A stretch of 64,000 bases of DNA, taken from contig JBITNC010000001.1 of the NCBI GenBank assembly GCA_050084985.1, positions 139,996,001 through 140,060,000 on the forward strand, given 5' to 3'. The DNA is from Nageia nagi. Taxonomy: Eukaryota > Pinophyta. Below, piece after piece: positions 23,299 to 33,651 of the stretch. The notes beneath the pieces were generated by a model, which was given only the letters and a program-made list of their open reading frames with translations, had not been told where the DNA came from and ran no database searches. The translations under genes were made by a program, and so were the position numbers. How positions within the stretch are numbered: the first letter of the stretch is position 1; the number at the start of each line of letters is the position of its first letter.

Positions 23299-24028
23299 CT
23301 AAAATCCATGACTCTTTCCTGTAATAGCATGAAGTGGAGAAGCCATGTAAGAAAAGTTAGCAATAAACTTGTGTAAATACTGCACTGCCCCAAGAAAACT
23401 CCTAGTCTCTATCACATTAGTGGGAGTAGGCCATTTCAACACAGCCTCAATTTTTGCAGGATCTATCCTCAATTGACCTTCACCTATAATGTGGCTAATA
23501 TAGGTTAAACTCTTCCTTACAAACTCACACTTAGACATCTTCAAATAGAGTTTTGCTTCCCTTAAAACTTCAAACACTTTACGAATATGTACCATATGAT
23601 TTTTTCAATTATCATTGTAAATGAGAATATCATCAAGATATACAATAACAAAATCATCAATGAAAGGCCTTAAAACTTCATTCATTACATGCATGAAAGT
23701 AGCAGGAGCATTGCATAATCCAAATGGTAAAACCAACCATTCAAATAATCCTTACCTATTTTTAAAAGCAATTTTCCACACATCCTCTTCTTTAACTCGT
23801 ACTTGATGATAACCACTTCTTAGATCCAATTTTGTGAAAAGCCTAGCTTTTTGTAATTGATCCATTAAATCATCAATACATGGTAAAGGATATCGATTTT
23901 TAACCGTGATCTTATTTAGTGCCCTATAATTAACACACATATGCCAAGTTCCATCTTTCTTTGGACTTATAACAATAGGATATCCACACGGTGATGTGCT
24001 AGGTCTAATGACTCCTTGATCTAACAAT
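23299..24028 (-). pseudogene. Gypsy reverse transcriptase, C-terminal part
   Basis: Starts at the Copia insertion point with [16 protein letters not shown] and continues with [28 protein letters not shown] and the catalytic YLDD (+ strand 23629-23640). A TGA (23605-23607) interrupts the frame just after it. 23595-23299 continues with the connection region SFLGAVQYLHKFI. The N-terminal part of the same domain is 9 kb away at 33204-33651. Confidence 0.9.
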
Positions 24029-24522
24029 TGTTGGAATTAGCCTAGATCTAATTCTCAAGGTCCAAGACTAGGAAGCTAAATCATTCATCATCTACAATTC
24101 TAAGAACATCATTCACACAATATGACACCAATATAATGTGGTTCCTCCCTCCTTGGGAGTACATCCACAACTAGTTCTCTATTCTCAATCTATGCCTCTC
24201 TTACAACTATTCTCTTGCTCTCTCCTACACAACCAAGTAGAGTAATCTTACTCCAAAACTTAGATATGTTTACAAGAGGAGAGGCCCTCTATTTATAGCT
24301 TGAGAGCACCTCCCTAACCTCCCTTTAACCCAAGGGTAAGGTTAGGGTTACAATAAATGTGTGACCTAACTTTAACCTACCAACTAACCCCATGGTTAGG
24401 TCAAAGTCCACACATAATAAAGAATTCAATTAATCCCTTAAGGTATCTACATATCCTTTAAGTGATTAATTGAACTTACAAGGAGTTTAGATATTCATAA
24501 TATTTCATTACAAATTCTAACA
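24029..24522 (-). repeat. Copia 3' LTR (left)
   Basis: 494 bp. Compared base by base with 32713-33203 it differs by one substitution (attcataa versus attcacaa), a 2-bp indel (gagagc versus gagc) and a 1-bp indel (aaggttagg versus aaggtagg). The insertion is therefore recent. Confidence 0.96.
24290..24297 (-). promoter_or_regulatory. LTR TATA box
   Basis: TATAAATA on the - strand followed by GAGGGCC, the same as in the partner LTR and in the LTR at the left edge of the window. Confidence 0.5.
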
Positions 24523-24532
24523 CTCCCCCTTA
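24523..24532 (-). other. Copia polypurine tract
   Basis: On the - strand TAAGGGGGAG lies directly before the 3' LTR (TGTTAGAATT). Confidence 0.8.
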
Positions 24533-25000
24533 ATGCAATATTGGGATAGAGCGTAGAAGAAAGAAGAGAGAGAGTAAGAGAGAGTTCTCCTCCATAGAGA
24601 TACAAGTGGAGATGAGAACATTTACATATTTGAGAATCTTTTTGAGAACTAGTATGAGACTCACTACATTACCATTTGACAAAATGGTTTACAATACAAT
24701 CATTAACCACAACTGGTTTCACTGTACATAGTAGTCGATCAACTTTAAGCTGACATGTGAGTCTCCATGAGCTTACTTTCACAAGGTGAGTAACCTGCAT
24801 TTCTGAAGAAGATCCTGCATGCTACAAGCAACTCATGAACAAAATCAGTTAGATGCATCATATATTAAAATAAGATAATCAAATAATGCTATCTTATAAA
24901 TAACTGATTAATGGTGCACTATAAGTCATCACAGAGATGCCAAGCCATCACTCATAGTCACCTATTGTATATAAACATGTGTTGATTATTAATATAGCAT
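24533..25000 (-). other. Copia 3' non-coding region
   Basis: Between the polypurine tract and the 50-bp repeat array. No coding motif. Contains purine-rich runs (agaagaaagaagagagagag near 24556). Confidence 0.5.
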
Positions 25001-25465
25001 AAAAATTGTACAACGAGTTTCTCACGTAGAGCAAACTCACCACGGAGGTATAGAATGTACAACAAATTCATCACGTAGAGCAAACTTACCACAGAGGCAT
25101 ATTAATTATATGCTCAAAAATTGTACAATGAGTTTCTCATGCAGAGCAAACTCACCAAGGAGGTATAAAATGTACAACAAGTTTGTCACACAGAGCAAAC
25201 TTACCACAGAGGTATAAAAATGTACAACAAGTTTGTCATGCAGAGCAAACTTATCACAGAGGTATAAAAATGTACAACAAGTTTGTCATGCAGAGCAAAC
25301 TTACCATGGAGGTATAAAAATGTACAACAAGTTTGTCACGCAGAGCAAACTTACCATGAAGGTATAAAAATGTACAATAAGTTTATCATGTAGAGCAAAC
25401 TTACCATGGAGGTATAAAAATGTACAACAAGTTTTTCACGCAGAGCAAACTTACCATGGAGGTAT
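25001..25465 (-). repeat. Nine copies of a 50-bp repeat with a hairpin, Copia 3' region
   Basis: The last six copies have an exact 50-bp period (for example 25261 to 25311). Each reads GTACAACAAGTTTGTC, then a variable CACGCA-like loop, then GAGCAAACTTACCATGGAGG (+ strand). AAGTTTG and CAAACTT are complementary. In copies 1 and 3 both arms change together to GAGTTT and AAACTC, keeping the pairing. It lies downstream of pol, so it would be in the 3' part of the element's RNA. Confidence 0.85.
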
Positions 25466-25537
25466 ATCATAATCAACACATGCTATACAACAACAAAAGA
25501 GCCTCTTAGAGGTGAAGTTGTCATCATTAACAAAGGT

Positions 25538-27160
25538 TCAAACTTCACTCCCCCTTGAGGGCAACTTCACCAACCTGAGAGAATCCCTAAGCTTGCTAAA
25601 CTGAGCTTCAGGAAGGGGCTTGGTGAATAGATCAATGGAGTTTTCAATAGATGGACAATACTTCAAGTGTATGATGTCATCTAGAACCTTCTCCCTAATA
25701 AAATGGGCTTGGATTTCCACATGTTTGGTTCTCTAATGGAACACAAGATTCTTAGCCAAAGAGATAGCCGATTGATTATCTGAAGCAATAAGAGATGGGC
25801 CATTTTGCTTATACCCAATTTCGTTCAGAAGATGCCTCAGCCAAATAGCTTCTTGGATGGCAACAGACATGGCTTGATATTCATCTTCAGTGGTAGAAAG
25901 AGTCACAATTGGTTGCTTCTTGGAAGCCCAAGAGATAGCACCTGAACCAATGCTGAACACATATGCAGAGGTTGATTTTTTGTCATCTCTATCTCCCCCA
26001 TAATTAGAATCTGAGAACCCTGAGAGAACAATTGAGGGCACTTTGGAATACTTAAGAGTAATATCCTTTATCCCTGCCACATACCTCAAGATTTGCTTCA
26101 CAGCATTGAGGTGTTCAACATATGGTTTTTGCATGAATCGTGCCATCAGATTCACTGCAAAGGCAATATCAAGATGAGAGATAGTCAGATACAAAAGACT
26201 ACCGATCAATTGCCTATAAGCTGTAGCATCAGCCAACTGAGAATCTAAGCTCAGTGATACAACGATTCTAGGAGAAACAGGTATTGCAACATATCTACAC
26301 TCCTCCATTCCAAACTTTTGCAAGATGTCTGATATATACTTAGATTGACTAAGATAAGTACAATCTTTATGTTGGTATACTTGCATTCCAAGATAGTAAT
26401 GCAATAGACCTAGATCAGTCATTTCAAATGTTGCCTTCAGTTTGGATATGCACTCTTGGATGATTTTAATATTACTACCTGTTATGAGAAGATCATCCAC
26501 ATAAAGGAGAATTAAGACCACGTCTTTTCCTTGATTGAGCACATAGAGATCTGAGTCGGAGAAGCACTTGGAAAAACCAATATCTACAAAGAATCCTAAA
26601 ATTTTCTTGTACCATGCTCTAGGTGCTTGTTTAAGTCCATACAAAGACTTCTTTAGTTTGCACACAAGAGACTCTTTTCCTTCTAGAATAAATCCTTCTG
26701 GTTGATTCATGTAGATTTCTACATCCAAGTCACCATTGAGAAATGCACTCTTGACATCAAGTTGGAAAACTTTCCATCCCTGAGCTACAAAAAGAGCAAG
26801 GATTATCCTAACAGTAGGCATTTTGGCCACAGAAGCAAAGGTTTCCTCATAATCAATACCATATTTCTGAGCGAATCCTTTGGCCACTAACCTTGCTTTG
26901 TATTTTTCAACTTCTCCATCAGAATTGTACTTGACCTTGTATATCCATTTATTTCCAATCACATTTTTCTCATTGGGATAAGGAATCAAATCCCAAGTTT
27001 CATTTTTCATGAGTGCCTCATACTCAACTTTCATAGCTTCCATCCAACATTCTTGCTTGGAATCTTCTTTGAATGTTGATGGCTCATTCATATTATCAAT
27101 TTTGGCAAATAAGGATTTATTCAAGGTCATACTTCTTGTAATTCTCTGAGCTAGAGAATT
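25538..27160 (-). pseudogene. Copia reverse transcriptase and RNase H
   Basis: The main frame, 27130-25733 (465 codons), has the Copia RT landmarks: KWIYKVKY, ARLVAKGFAQ, QLDVKSAFLNGDL, MNQPEGF, KSLYGLKQAPRAWY and catalytic LLYVDDLL (YVDD at 26492-26503). RNase H follows with SDSNYGGD, a STSAY segment and STTEDEYQA. A TAG at 25733-25735 stops the frame; the remaining 60 codons (25720-25538), with the usual end DLFTKPLPEAQF, continue in the same frame. Confidence 0.93.
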
Positions 27161-28174
27161 TTACTCTTGTGGTGACTTCCCTACATGATCATCCAACCAG
27201 TTAGGTGCAGGCATAGAATCTTCTGAATCAGACACCTCAGCATGAGAAGTCGTATCCTCAGGAAGTTCATTGAACTTGACATCCCTAGAAACAAAGACTA
27301 TTTTATGGGATGAGGAGTAGAGCTTGTAACCTCTATGCTGATTATCATACCCCATAAAGATGCATTTTTCTGATCTTTTATCTAGCTTCTTTCTTTTCTC
27401 TGAGGTAATGAAGGCAAATGCATCACATCTAAAGACCCTGAAGTGTGAAATGTTAGGTTTCTTTCTTGTCCATGCTTCATACGGAGTTTTTCCTTCAACT
27501 ACTTTAGTAGGACACCTATTTAGGGTGTGAATAGCAGTGTGAATAGCTTCTCCCCATAAGAAACTAGGAAGGTTACCCAACATGCATCTTGCCATTTCCA
27601 TAATGGTGCGATTCTTTCTTTCAGCAACTCCATTTTGCTGAGGGGTGTATAGGATTGTGAATTACCGCTTGATCCCATGTTTAACATAATAATCATTAAA
27701 CTCATTGCTATTATATTCACCCCCATTGTCAGATCGCAGCATTTTGATCTTAAAATTAGTTTGATTTTCAACAAGTGCCTTGAAGTCTTTAAATCGATCA
27801 AAATTTTGATCCTTGTGCTCAAGTAGATAACCAAATGTCATCCTACTGAAGTCATCAATGAAGGTCAAAACATAAGAAGCTCCTCCTAGAGACTTAGTCT
27901 GAAATGGACCCATCAAATCTGAATGCACAAGCTGAAGAGGATGAGTAGCCCAAGTTGCCTTATCCTTTTCAAACTTTTGTCTATTCATCTTTCCTAGAAT
28001 GCACCTTTCACAAAGACTAACTGTGGGTGAAATATTAGGTAAACCTTCCACAAGTTCTTGATTTTTCATATCTTGAATACTCTTGTGGTTAAGGTGCCCT
28101 AATCGTTGATGCCAAAGATTACCTTTTGAACACACATTTGTAGAAAGACAAATCTTTGAAGGTACTTGATCCAT
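27161..28174 (-). pseudogene. Copia GAG-pre-integrase and integrase
   Basis: 28174-27662 has the HHCC zinc-binding motif (WHQRLGHLN then CERCILGK), the first catalytic Asp in HSDLMGP and the second in RSDNGGEY. After a TAA at 27662-27664 the same frame continues with the catalytic Glu in NGVAERKNRT and the C-terminal integrase motifs (WGEAIHTA, TPYEAW, FRVFRCDAF, KCIFMGY). A second TAA ends this frame at 27161-27163, just ahead of the RT. Confidence 0.92.
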
Positions 28175-28175
28175 A

Positions 28176-28768
28176 ATATAAAGGCATCCTTTACTGATCC
28201 TTTCATCAAAGTGGCAAGTCCTTTCTTAACACACCAAGAGTGTGAGGTAAACTCAAATGAGCATCCTGTCCTTGTAATCTGAATTACAGAGATAAGATTC
28301 ATCCTTAGCTTAGGCATATAAAAGACATTATCAAGCGCCATTCCATGAATCTTCACATTCCCTATTCCTTGAACATCAAGGACTGTATTATCACCTATCA
28401 CAACTGTATCCTTGTTGTACTTATGAAAATTTTCAAACTTATCCTTTTCATAACACATGTGATTAGTGCATCCTGAATCAATAATCCAATCATTTGAAAT
28501 AGTTTGAGTCATTGAGTAGTAGGCAACAGAAGCAGCATGCTTGTTCTTCTTTTTATTATTGAAATTTCTCACATTTGCATTTCCCTTTCCTTTTTGAGCA
28601 AATTTCTTTTTGCGACAATCATACTCTTTGTGCCCAAAGATGCCACAAAAGTTACAATTCCCATCAAACTTTTCCTACGGTGTTGGTTTGCTTGATCCAG
28701 CTTTGTCATTCCTTTGCTTGAAGTTGTTGTGCTTCTTGATGGTAGATGAGGATTTGTTGGCTTTGAAT
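28176..28768 (-). pseudogene. Copia zinc knuckle and protease
   Basis: The gag zinc knuckle CNFCGIFGHKEYDC (C-x2-C-x4-H-x4-C) is at 28615-28656, preceded by a TAG (28675-28677). The aspartic protease follows, with DWIIDSGCTNHM carrying the catalytic Asp. A frameshift near 28195 separates it from the integrase frame, whose continuation is clear. Confidence 0.9.
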
Positions 28769-29488
28769 TTATAATGTTTGAACGTCTTCTTGAAAGGAGT
28801 TTTGGTTGCTCCTAAGAGCAATGCTATTATCCTTTGGAGAAATGTTCAACATTTTCTTGTTCAAAGTTTCCTCATGTTTCAGAAGGAGTCTAGAAAGATT
28901 GTCAAGGGAGATAACATCTTCTTCATCATCGAGCCTAGTCTCCATAACTGTGACAAAGTTACTGAACTTTGTAGAGAGGCTTTGAAGAATAATGAAGACC
29001 ATGAACTCATCATTGATCCAATTGCACCCACAGCCAACTAGTTGTGTCCTGAGGTCAATGATTTTGTTCAAGTATATTGAGGCACTTTCATCTTCTCCTT
29101 GATGATACTGCAATAACTTTTGTAGAATGGTGAAACTTCTTGAAAATTTGGACCCAAGGTAAATTTTCTTTAGTCTGTCCCAAGCTTCTTTTGTTGATGT
29201 CGAGGAAGAAATCATGAGAAGGATGTCATCTGAAACTGCACGATAGATCATTGAGGTTGCTAACTCATTCTTTGAGTTGTAAATTTCAAGGGCCTTCTCA
29301 TCTGTAGGAGCAACTAGATCTTCATTTACTGTCTGCCACAGCTTCCTTACCTGTAACTCAGCTCTCATACGAGGTTCCCATATGCCGTAGTTGGAACCGT
29401 CGAGTATGTGCTTGGGTATGAAGGTTTCAACCATTGTCTGTACAAAAAATAAATATGCAATAAGAATGCAAATTTTACAAGTTTCCAT
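28769..29488 (-). pseudogene. Copia gag (UBN2-type)
   Basis: 239 codons with GSNYGIWEPRM, ISSSTSTKEAWDRL, LQYHQGEDESASIYL and ILQSLSTKFSNF, the order of UBN2/Retrotran_gag proteins of plant Copia elements. A Met at 29434 (MVETFIPKHILDG) is the more likely true start. A frameshift near 28800 ends this frame before the zinc knuckle. Confidence 0.9.
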
Positions 29489-31297
29489 CTATACAAATCA
29501 AACATAAGTAAACATGTCCCACATGTGCAAACTTATAACCACAATCTGTAGAGGAATAATGTTGGGGTTGTTTTCTTGTGTAGAATTAGGCCTTCACCTG
29601 GATGCCCGCAAGGTGGAGCCTAGGTACTACCAGTCCTCAACCAGTTCACCTTGGTCAGTAATATACTCTCACAAGGAGAAGTACCAACTATTTTCCAAGG
29701 ATCCGATGTATCTTGGACCGGCCATTTTAATTATCTTGATTAAGGTTTTCAATTTTCCTCCTAGGTTATCAGGATAATCCCTGAATGGACGTGCGTACAT
29801 GTGGTATCACTACACACATGCCTGTCCACCTAATAGAGTTATGTCCAATCCAATAGAGGTCTTAGGGGCAATTAAGATGGACTTACCACCACTCGGTTCT
29901 TCGAACTAAAAGGGCTCCAGTCTGCCCTGTCCTCACCTTGTGGCTCCCCAAATAAGTCATGTTGTGGAAGAATACGTGCGGATGTGTTCATTTTAGGGGT
30001 TACTTTCAATATTTGCATTTTTGCAAGTATAAGCAAATTGTGCAAAAATATAAAGTAAAGTAAAATTGCATCATCCACACGAGCTTGAAAAACCTTAAAA
30101 AGTCCAATGGGTTTTGTACTAACCCCTAAAGGACTTTTACATTTTATATATTTTGCTCAATATATTCAAGTACTTAATGAATTAAAAAAGAACTAAGTCC
30201 TACTTAGCATTTAATTCATAACATGCATTATTCCATGACTTAAAAAAAATTAAGTAATCATGCATCATGCATTATTTAACTTAAAAATTTAAGTCCTAAG
30301 CATGTTTTATTCTTCAAACAAGATAAAGATACATGCATCATAAGTCTAGCATTCAAGATCTAGATAAAATTTAAGTAAAAATTATACCAATTCCCTCCTT
30401 TTCACTTAAAGTTTTATCCCTAAAAAAAATTGTATGCTAAGACTTGTCTTATAAGTATGCATTTTAAGTAAAAATTTTCCCTTATTTACTTAAAAAAATA
30501 GCATGCTTAGGCTAAATTACTATGCTTACAAAAAATGCTAAGAGGTTAGCATTAAAAAATTGCATGTGCACTTTTAGTAATTTTAAACATGCAATTTGGA
30601 GTAAAATATTAGAAATATTCTAAGTACTCCTAAGTCCATTTAATGGGAGCAATTAACTTGTAAGCAAGTAAGTAAAAAAAATAAATGCCTAAGAAGTATA
30701 TGTGTGCAAGTTGTAATAGGAGACCCATACCCCTATTTTTAATGCACTTTAATGCTTCTTTTACTTCAAGCACTCTAAAATACTTCAAGTCAAAAAAATA
30801 AATGCATATAGGTAAAGTAGTGATGGCAACCCTTCCCTTACCAAGAAGGAGTATACGTTGCCTTTTTGGGAGTAGTCAACAAAAAATTAATGCTCAAGGG
30901 GTTTGGTTTGGTTCTTAAGACTTAGGTGGTGAAACAAATTAAATCCCCTTTCTACTTGGTAAAAACAAAATTAAATGCAAGTTAGTACCTAAAAAAGATC
31001 CCCCCTTTTTCTTTTACCAAGAAGAGCACGTTGCTTGTGGAGGAGTATAGAAAGAAGGTAAAAATGGTCAACAAGAATTAATACTCAACAAGAAAGGAAG
31101 GAATACACGTAAGGTTTCAATTAATGGTGAGATGGAATAGGAGGCTTTGTGCAGGAGGCTGGCGCAAGAGAAGAGGAGCTCAAGAGGAGAGGAGGAGGAG
31201 AGTGCTGGCTACAGAGCAGAGAGAGGAGGAGACTACTAGGAAGGCCGACTGCAGGTGCAGATCTGGAGTAACTTAGGATCAAGGAGAACCAACAGCC
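29489..31297 (-). other. Copia leader, proximal part
   Basis: No coding motif recognised. A moderately GC-rich stretch (29560-29950) resembles non-coding leader; 30060-31100 is AT-rich; 31120-31260 is a purine-rich low-complexity run (gagaagaggagctcaagagg type). Confidence 0.45.
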
Positions 31298-32012
31298 AAA
31301 CAATTTCCAGACCTTTCCAATGTATCCATTTTGTGCATGTCTCGTAGACTAGAGGGTGGCCATGGAGTCCATCCATGCTGACGAGGGAGGAGGTTGCGGG
31401 GGAGGACATGCAGGGGCATCATAGTCAGCTGGCGAAGGAGGAGGTCATGTGAAAGATAGACTGTGGGTCAGACATGGTAGGCTACGCACTCGCACTTTGC
31501 AGTCCATGAAACTCTATCTGCAACATGCATCTTGTCAAACAATTCACGTGACTTCCCTACGCTTCCAAGTTTTGCATACATGTCTACCATGGCATTCACA
31601 ACTACAAAATGTGATAGAAATTCGATTTTAAAGAGTCTTTCGTGTATGTATAAACCCTGTTCCAAATCTCCCAATTTTGCACATGCTTTGATGATGATGG
31701 AAAAGGTGAAATGATCTGGTTGGACTACTACTGGTGTTTGTTGCATTTGGCAAAATAGTGTCATTGCCCATGAGAAGATGTCTCGTTCAGACATACAGTC
31801 AAAAACTTCATGGGCATCTCGTCAAATAATTCCATTTTGTGCAGATCCTATGATCATTTCAATCTATGAACCGGTGTCTACGTTGCATGCATGGAGGTAA
31901 ACAGCTCATGGAGTTGTTCAACGTATCTGTCTTGTACATCTCCTACGATCATTACAGTCCAAGAAACTTTGCATTTTGTCTGATGCCAATTTTGTCAAAC
32001 AATTTTTCATAT
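31298..32012 (-). pseudogene. PPR gene fragment inside the Copia leader
   Basis: On the - strand several PLS-class pentatricopeptide repeats can be read. Near 32012 the block KLFDKI is followed by VSWTVMIVGDVQDRYVEQL. Then come GSAQNGII and, in the best frame (31794-31468), MSERDIFSW, QPDHFTFSIIIKACAKLGDL, VVVNAMVDMYAKLGSVGKSR and LFDKMHVADRVSWT. Last is HAQNGYIGKVWKLF (31344-31303). Stops and frame changes break the series. PPR proteins are organellar RNA-binding factors encoded by a very large plant gene family. Same strand as the Copia. Captured host sequence is the simplest explanation. Confidence 0.85.
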
Positions 32013-32698
32013 CGTTCATTTATTTTGTTCCTCCCCCCAAAATAACATAAGTTTTGAAAAAATATGTTAGATTAAAGCACATGAAAAAAAATGAGCAACA
32101 GCGTCATGTCGAGAGGAGGCAGGGGTGATAGGACTCTGCGGTGGGCAGGAGGAGCCACCATTTAATTTTCTTGACCCCCCCCCAACATACTTTTATAACA
32201 TGATTTTGTAAACTTTATTATTTTGTCCCCCCAAAAATTTATAATTTTTGAAAAAATATATTGTAAATATTTCAAGGCTTGTAAATAAAGTCCTTCACTT
32301 TATTTCAACAATAACATATAAAAAAAAATTGCACCTTCCTCTTTTTTTGATATTTTTCACAAAATACTATTGTAAAAAAAATTTCAATAAGATGCTATCA
32401 TAATATATTTTTGCTCATAAAAAAAAGGCATTTTCTTTGTACATAGATTACTAACATAAAATATTGTTAGTAAGAAGAGAGTAGCAAAAATATATTATGG
32501 TATTTGAAGTTTTTTTTGCTAAGACATTGAGCTAGCATAATCATACAAAAAATTAGTATCATAATGAACTTAGTTAAAGAAGGATATAAGGTTATACCTT
32601 TGCAAACCTTTTACCTCACAATGAAGATTAGGATTAAGATCTCTAAATTTGAGAAGGATGAAGAACCTCCAAAATGTAGAAGAAGAGCTTCCAACCAA
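32013..32698 (-). other. Copia leader, distal part
   Basis: AT-rich, with homopolymer runs (poly-C near 32175) and no coding motif; runs up to the primer binding site. Confidence 0.45.
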
Positions 32699-32710
32699 GC
32701 TCTGATACCA
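32699..32710 (-). other. Copia primer binding site (initiator tRNA-Met)
   Basis: On the - strand TGGTATCAGAGC lies two bases after the end of the 5' LTR. It is the standard plant LTR-element site complementary to the 3' end of initiator tRNA-Met. Confidence 0.93.
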
Positions 32711-32712
32711 CT

Positions 32713-33203
32713 TGTTGGAATTAGCCTAGATCTAATTCTCAAGGTCCAAGACTAGGAAGCTAAATCATTCATCATCTACAATTCTAAGAACATCATTCAC
32801 ACAATATGACACCAATATAATGTGGTTCCTCCCTCCTTGGGAGTACATCCACAACTAGTTCTCTATTCTCAATCTATGCCTCTCTTACAACTATTCTCTT
32901 GCTCTCTCCTACACAACCAAGTAGAGTAATCTTACTCCAAAACTTAGATATGTTTACAAGAGGAGAGGCCCTCTATTTATAGCTTGAGCACCTCCCTAAC
33001 CTCCCTTTAACCCAAGGGTAAGGTAGGGTTACAATAAATGTGTGACCTAACTTTAACCTACCAACTAACCCCATGGTTAGGTCAAAGTCCACACATAATA
33101 AAGAATTCAATTAATCCCTTAAGGTATCTACATATCCTTTAAGTGATTAATTGAACTTACAAGGAGTTTAGATATTCACAATATTTCATTACAAATTCTA
33201 ACA
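32713..33203 (-). repeat. Copia 5' LTR (right)
   Basis: 491 bp, 99% or more identical to 24029-24522 (one substitution, two small indels). The TATA box lies at 32974-32981. Confidence 0.96.
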
Positions 33204-33651
33204 ACAATTCCTTGACTTGTTTCTTAATTTCTTCAGTTTCCAAAGTAGAATTTCTATATAAGCCAATATTAGGAAGTGCAACATCAGGATGTAATTGAAT
33301 CTCATGTTGTATATCTCTTTTCGGTGGAAGTTCTTTAGGTACTTGAAATAAATCTTCAAATTTGGAAATTACCTCTTTTACTTCTTCTTTGTATTGTGGT
33401 TCACAATCCTCAAGTGCCTTTATGATTTCTACTTCATCTTGAGATTTCACCATCGCAAGTACAAACATTTATCCTGTATTGATTAGTCTCTTTGCTTGTC
33501 CTGTAGTAATCAAAGAAATATCCTTTTTCTTATTTTGATGAGCACTAACCATGTATTCAATTCCATATTTAATGAGTATATATTTGTTTTCCTTTCTATA
33601 AAATAAAGCATCTCTTTCCCATAGATAAGGACTACAAACACAATCCCACAA
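33204..33651 (-). pseudogene. Gypsy reverse transcriptase, N-terminal part
   Basis: On the - strand FEDLFQVPKELPPKRDIQH and then ETEEIKKQVKELL are the conserved start of a Ty3/gypsy RT. The frame runs directly into the Copia 5' LTR at the target duplication. A stop lies at about 33469-33471. Confidence 0.88.

Larger units (their letters stand above)
24029..33203 (-). mobile_element. Ty1/copia LTR retrotransposon, - orientation, nested in the Gypsy
   Basis: 9175 bp, LTRs beginning TGTTGGAATT and ending AATTCTAACA (+ strand). A perfect 5-bp duplication, acaat, lies at 24024-24028 and 33204-33208. Domain order on the - strand is gag, zinc knuckle, protease, integrase, reverse transcriptase, RNase H, which defines Ty1/copia. 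The insertion is inside the Gypsy reverse transcriptase frame. It is long for a Copia element because of a 3.2-kb leader and a 1-kb 3' region. Confidence 0.97.

Noticed and set aside
25001-25465. Regular 50-bp repeats resembling a CRISPR array
   Set aside because: There are no distinct spacers (the whole unit repeats), the repeats lie inside a plant LTR retrotransposon, and no cas genes exist in this eukaryotic DNA.
31121-31303. Ser/Leu-rich open frame read as a secreted peptide
   Set aside because: It is the translation of a purine-rich low-complexity run in the Copia leader.
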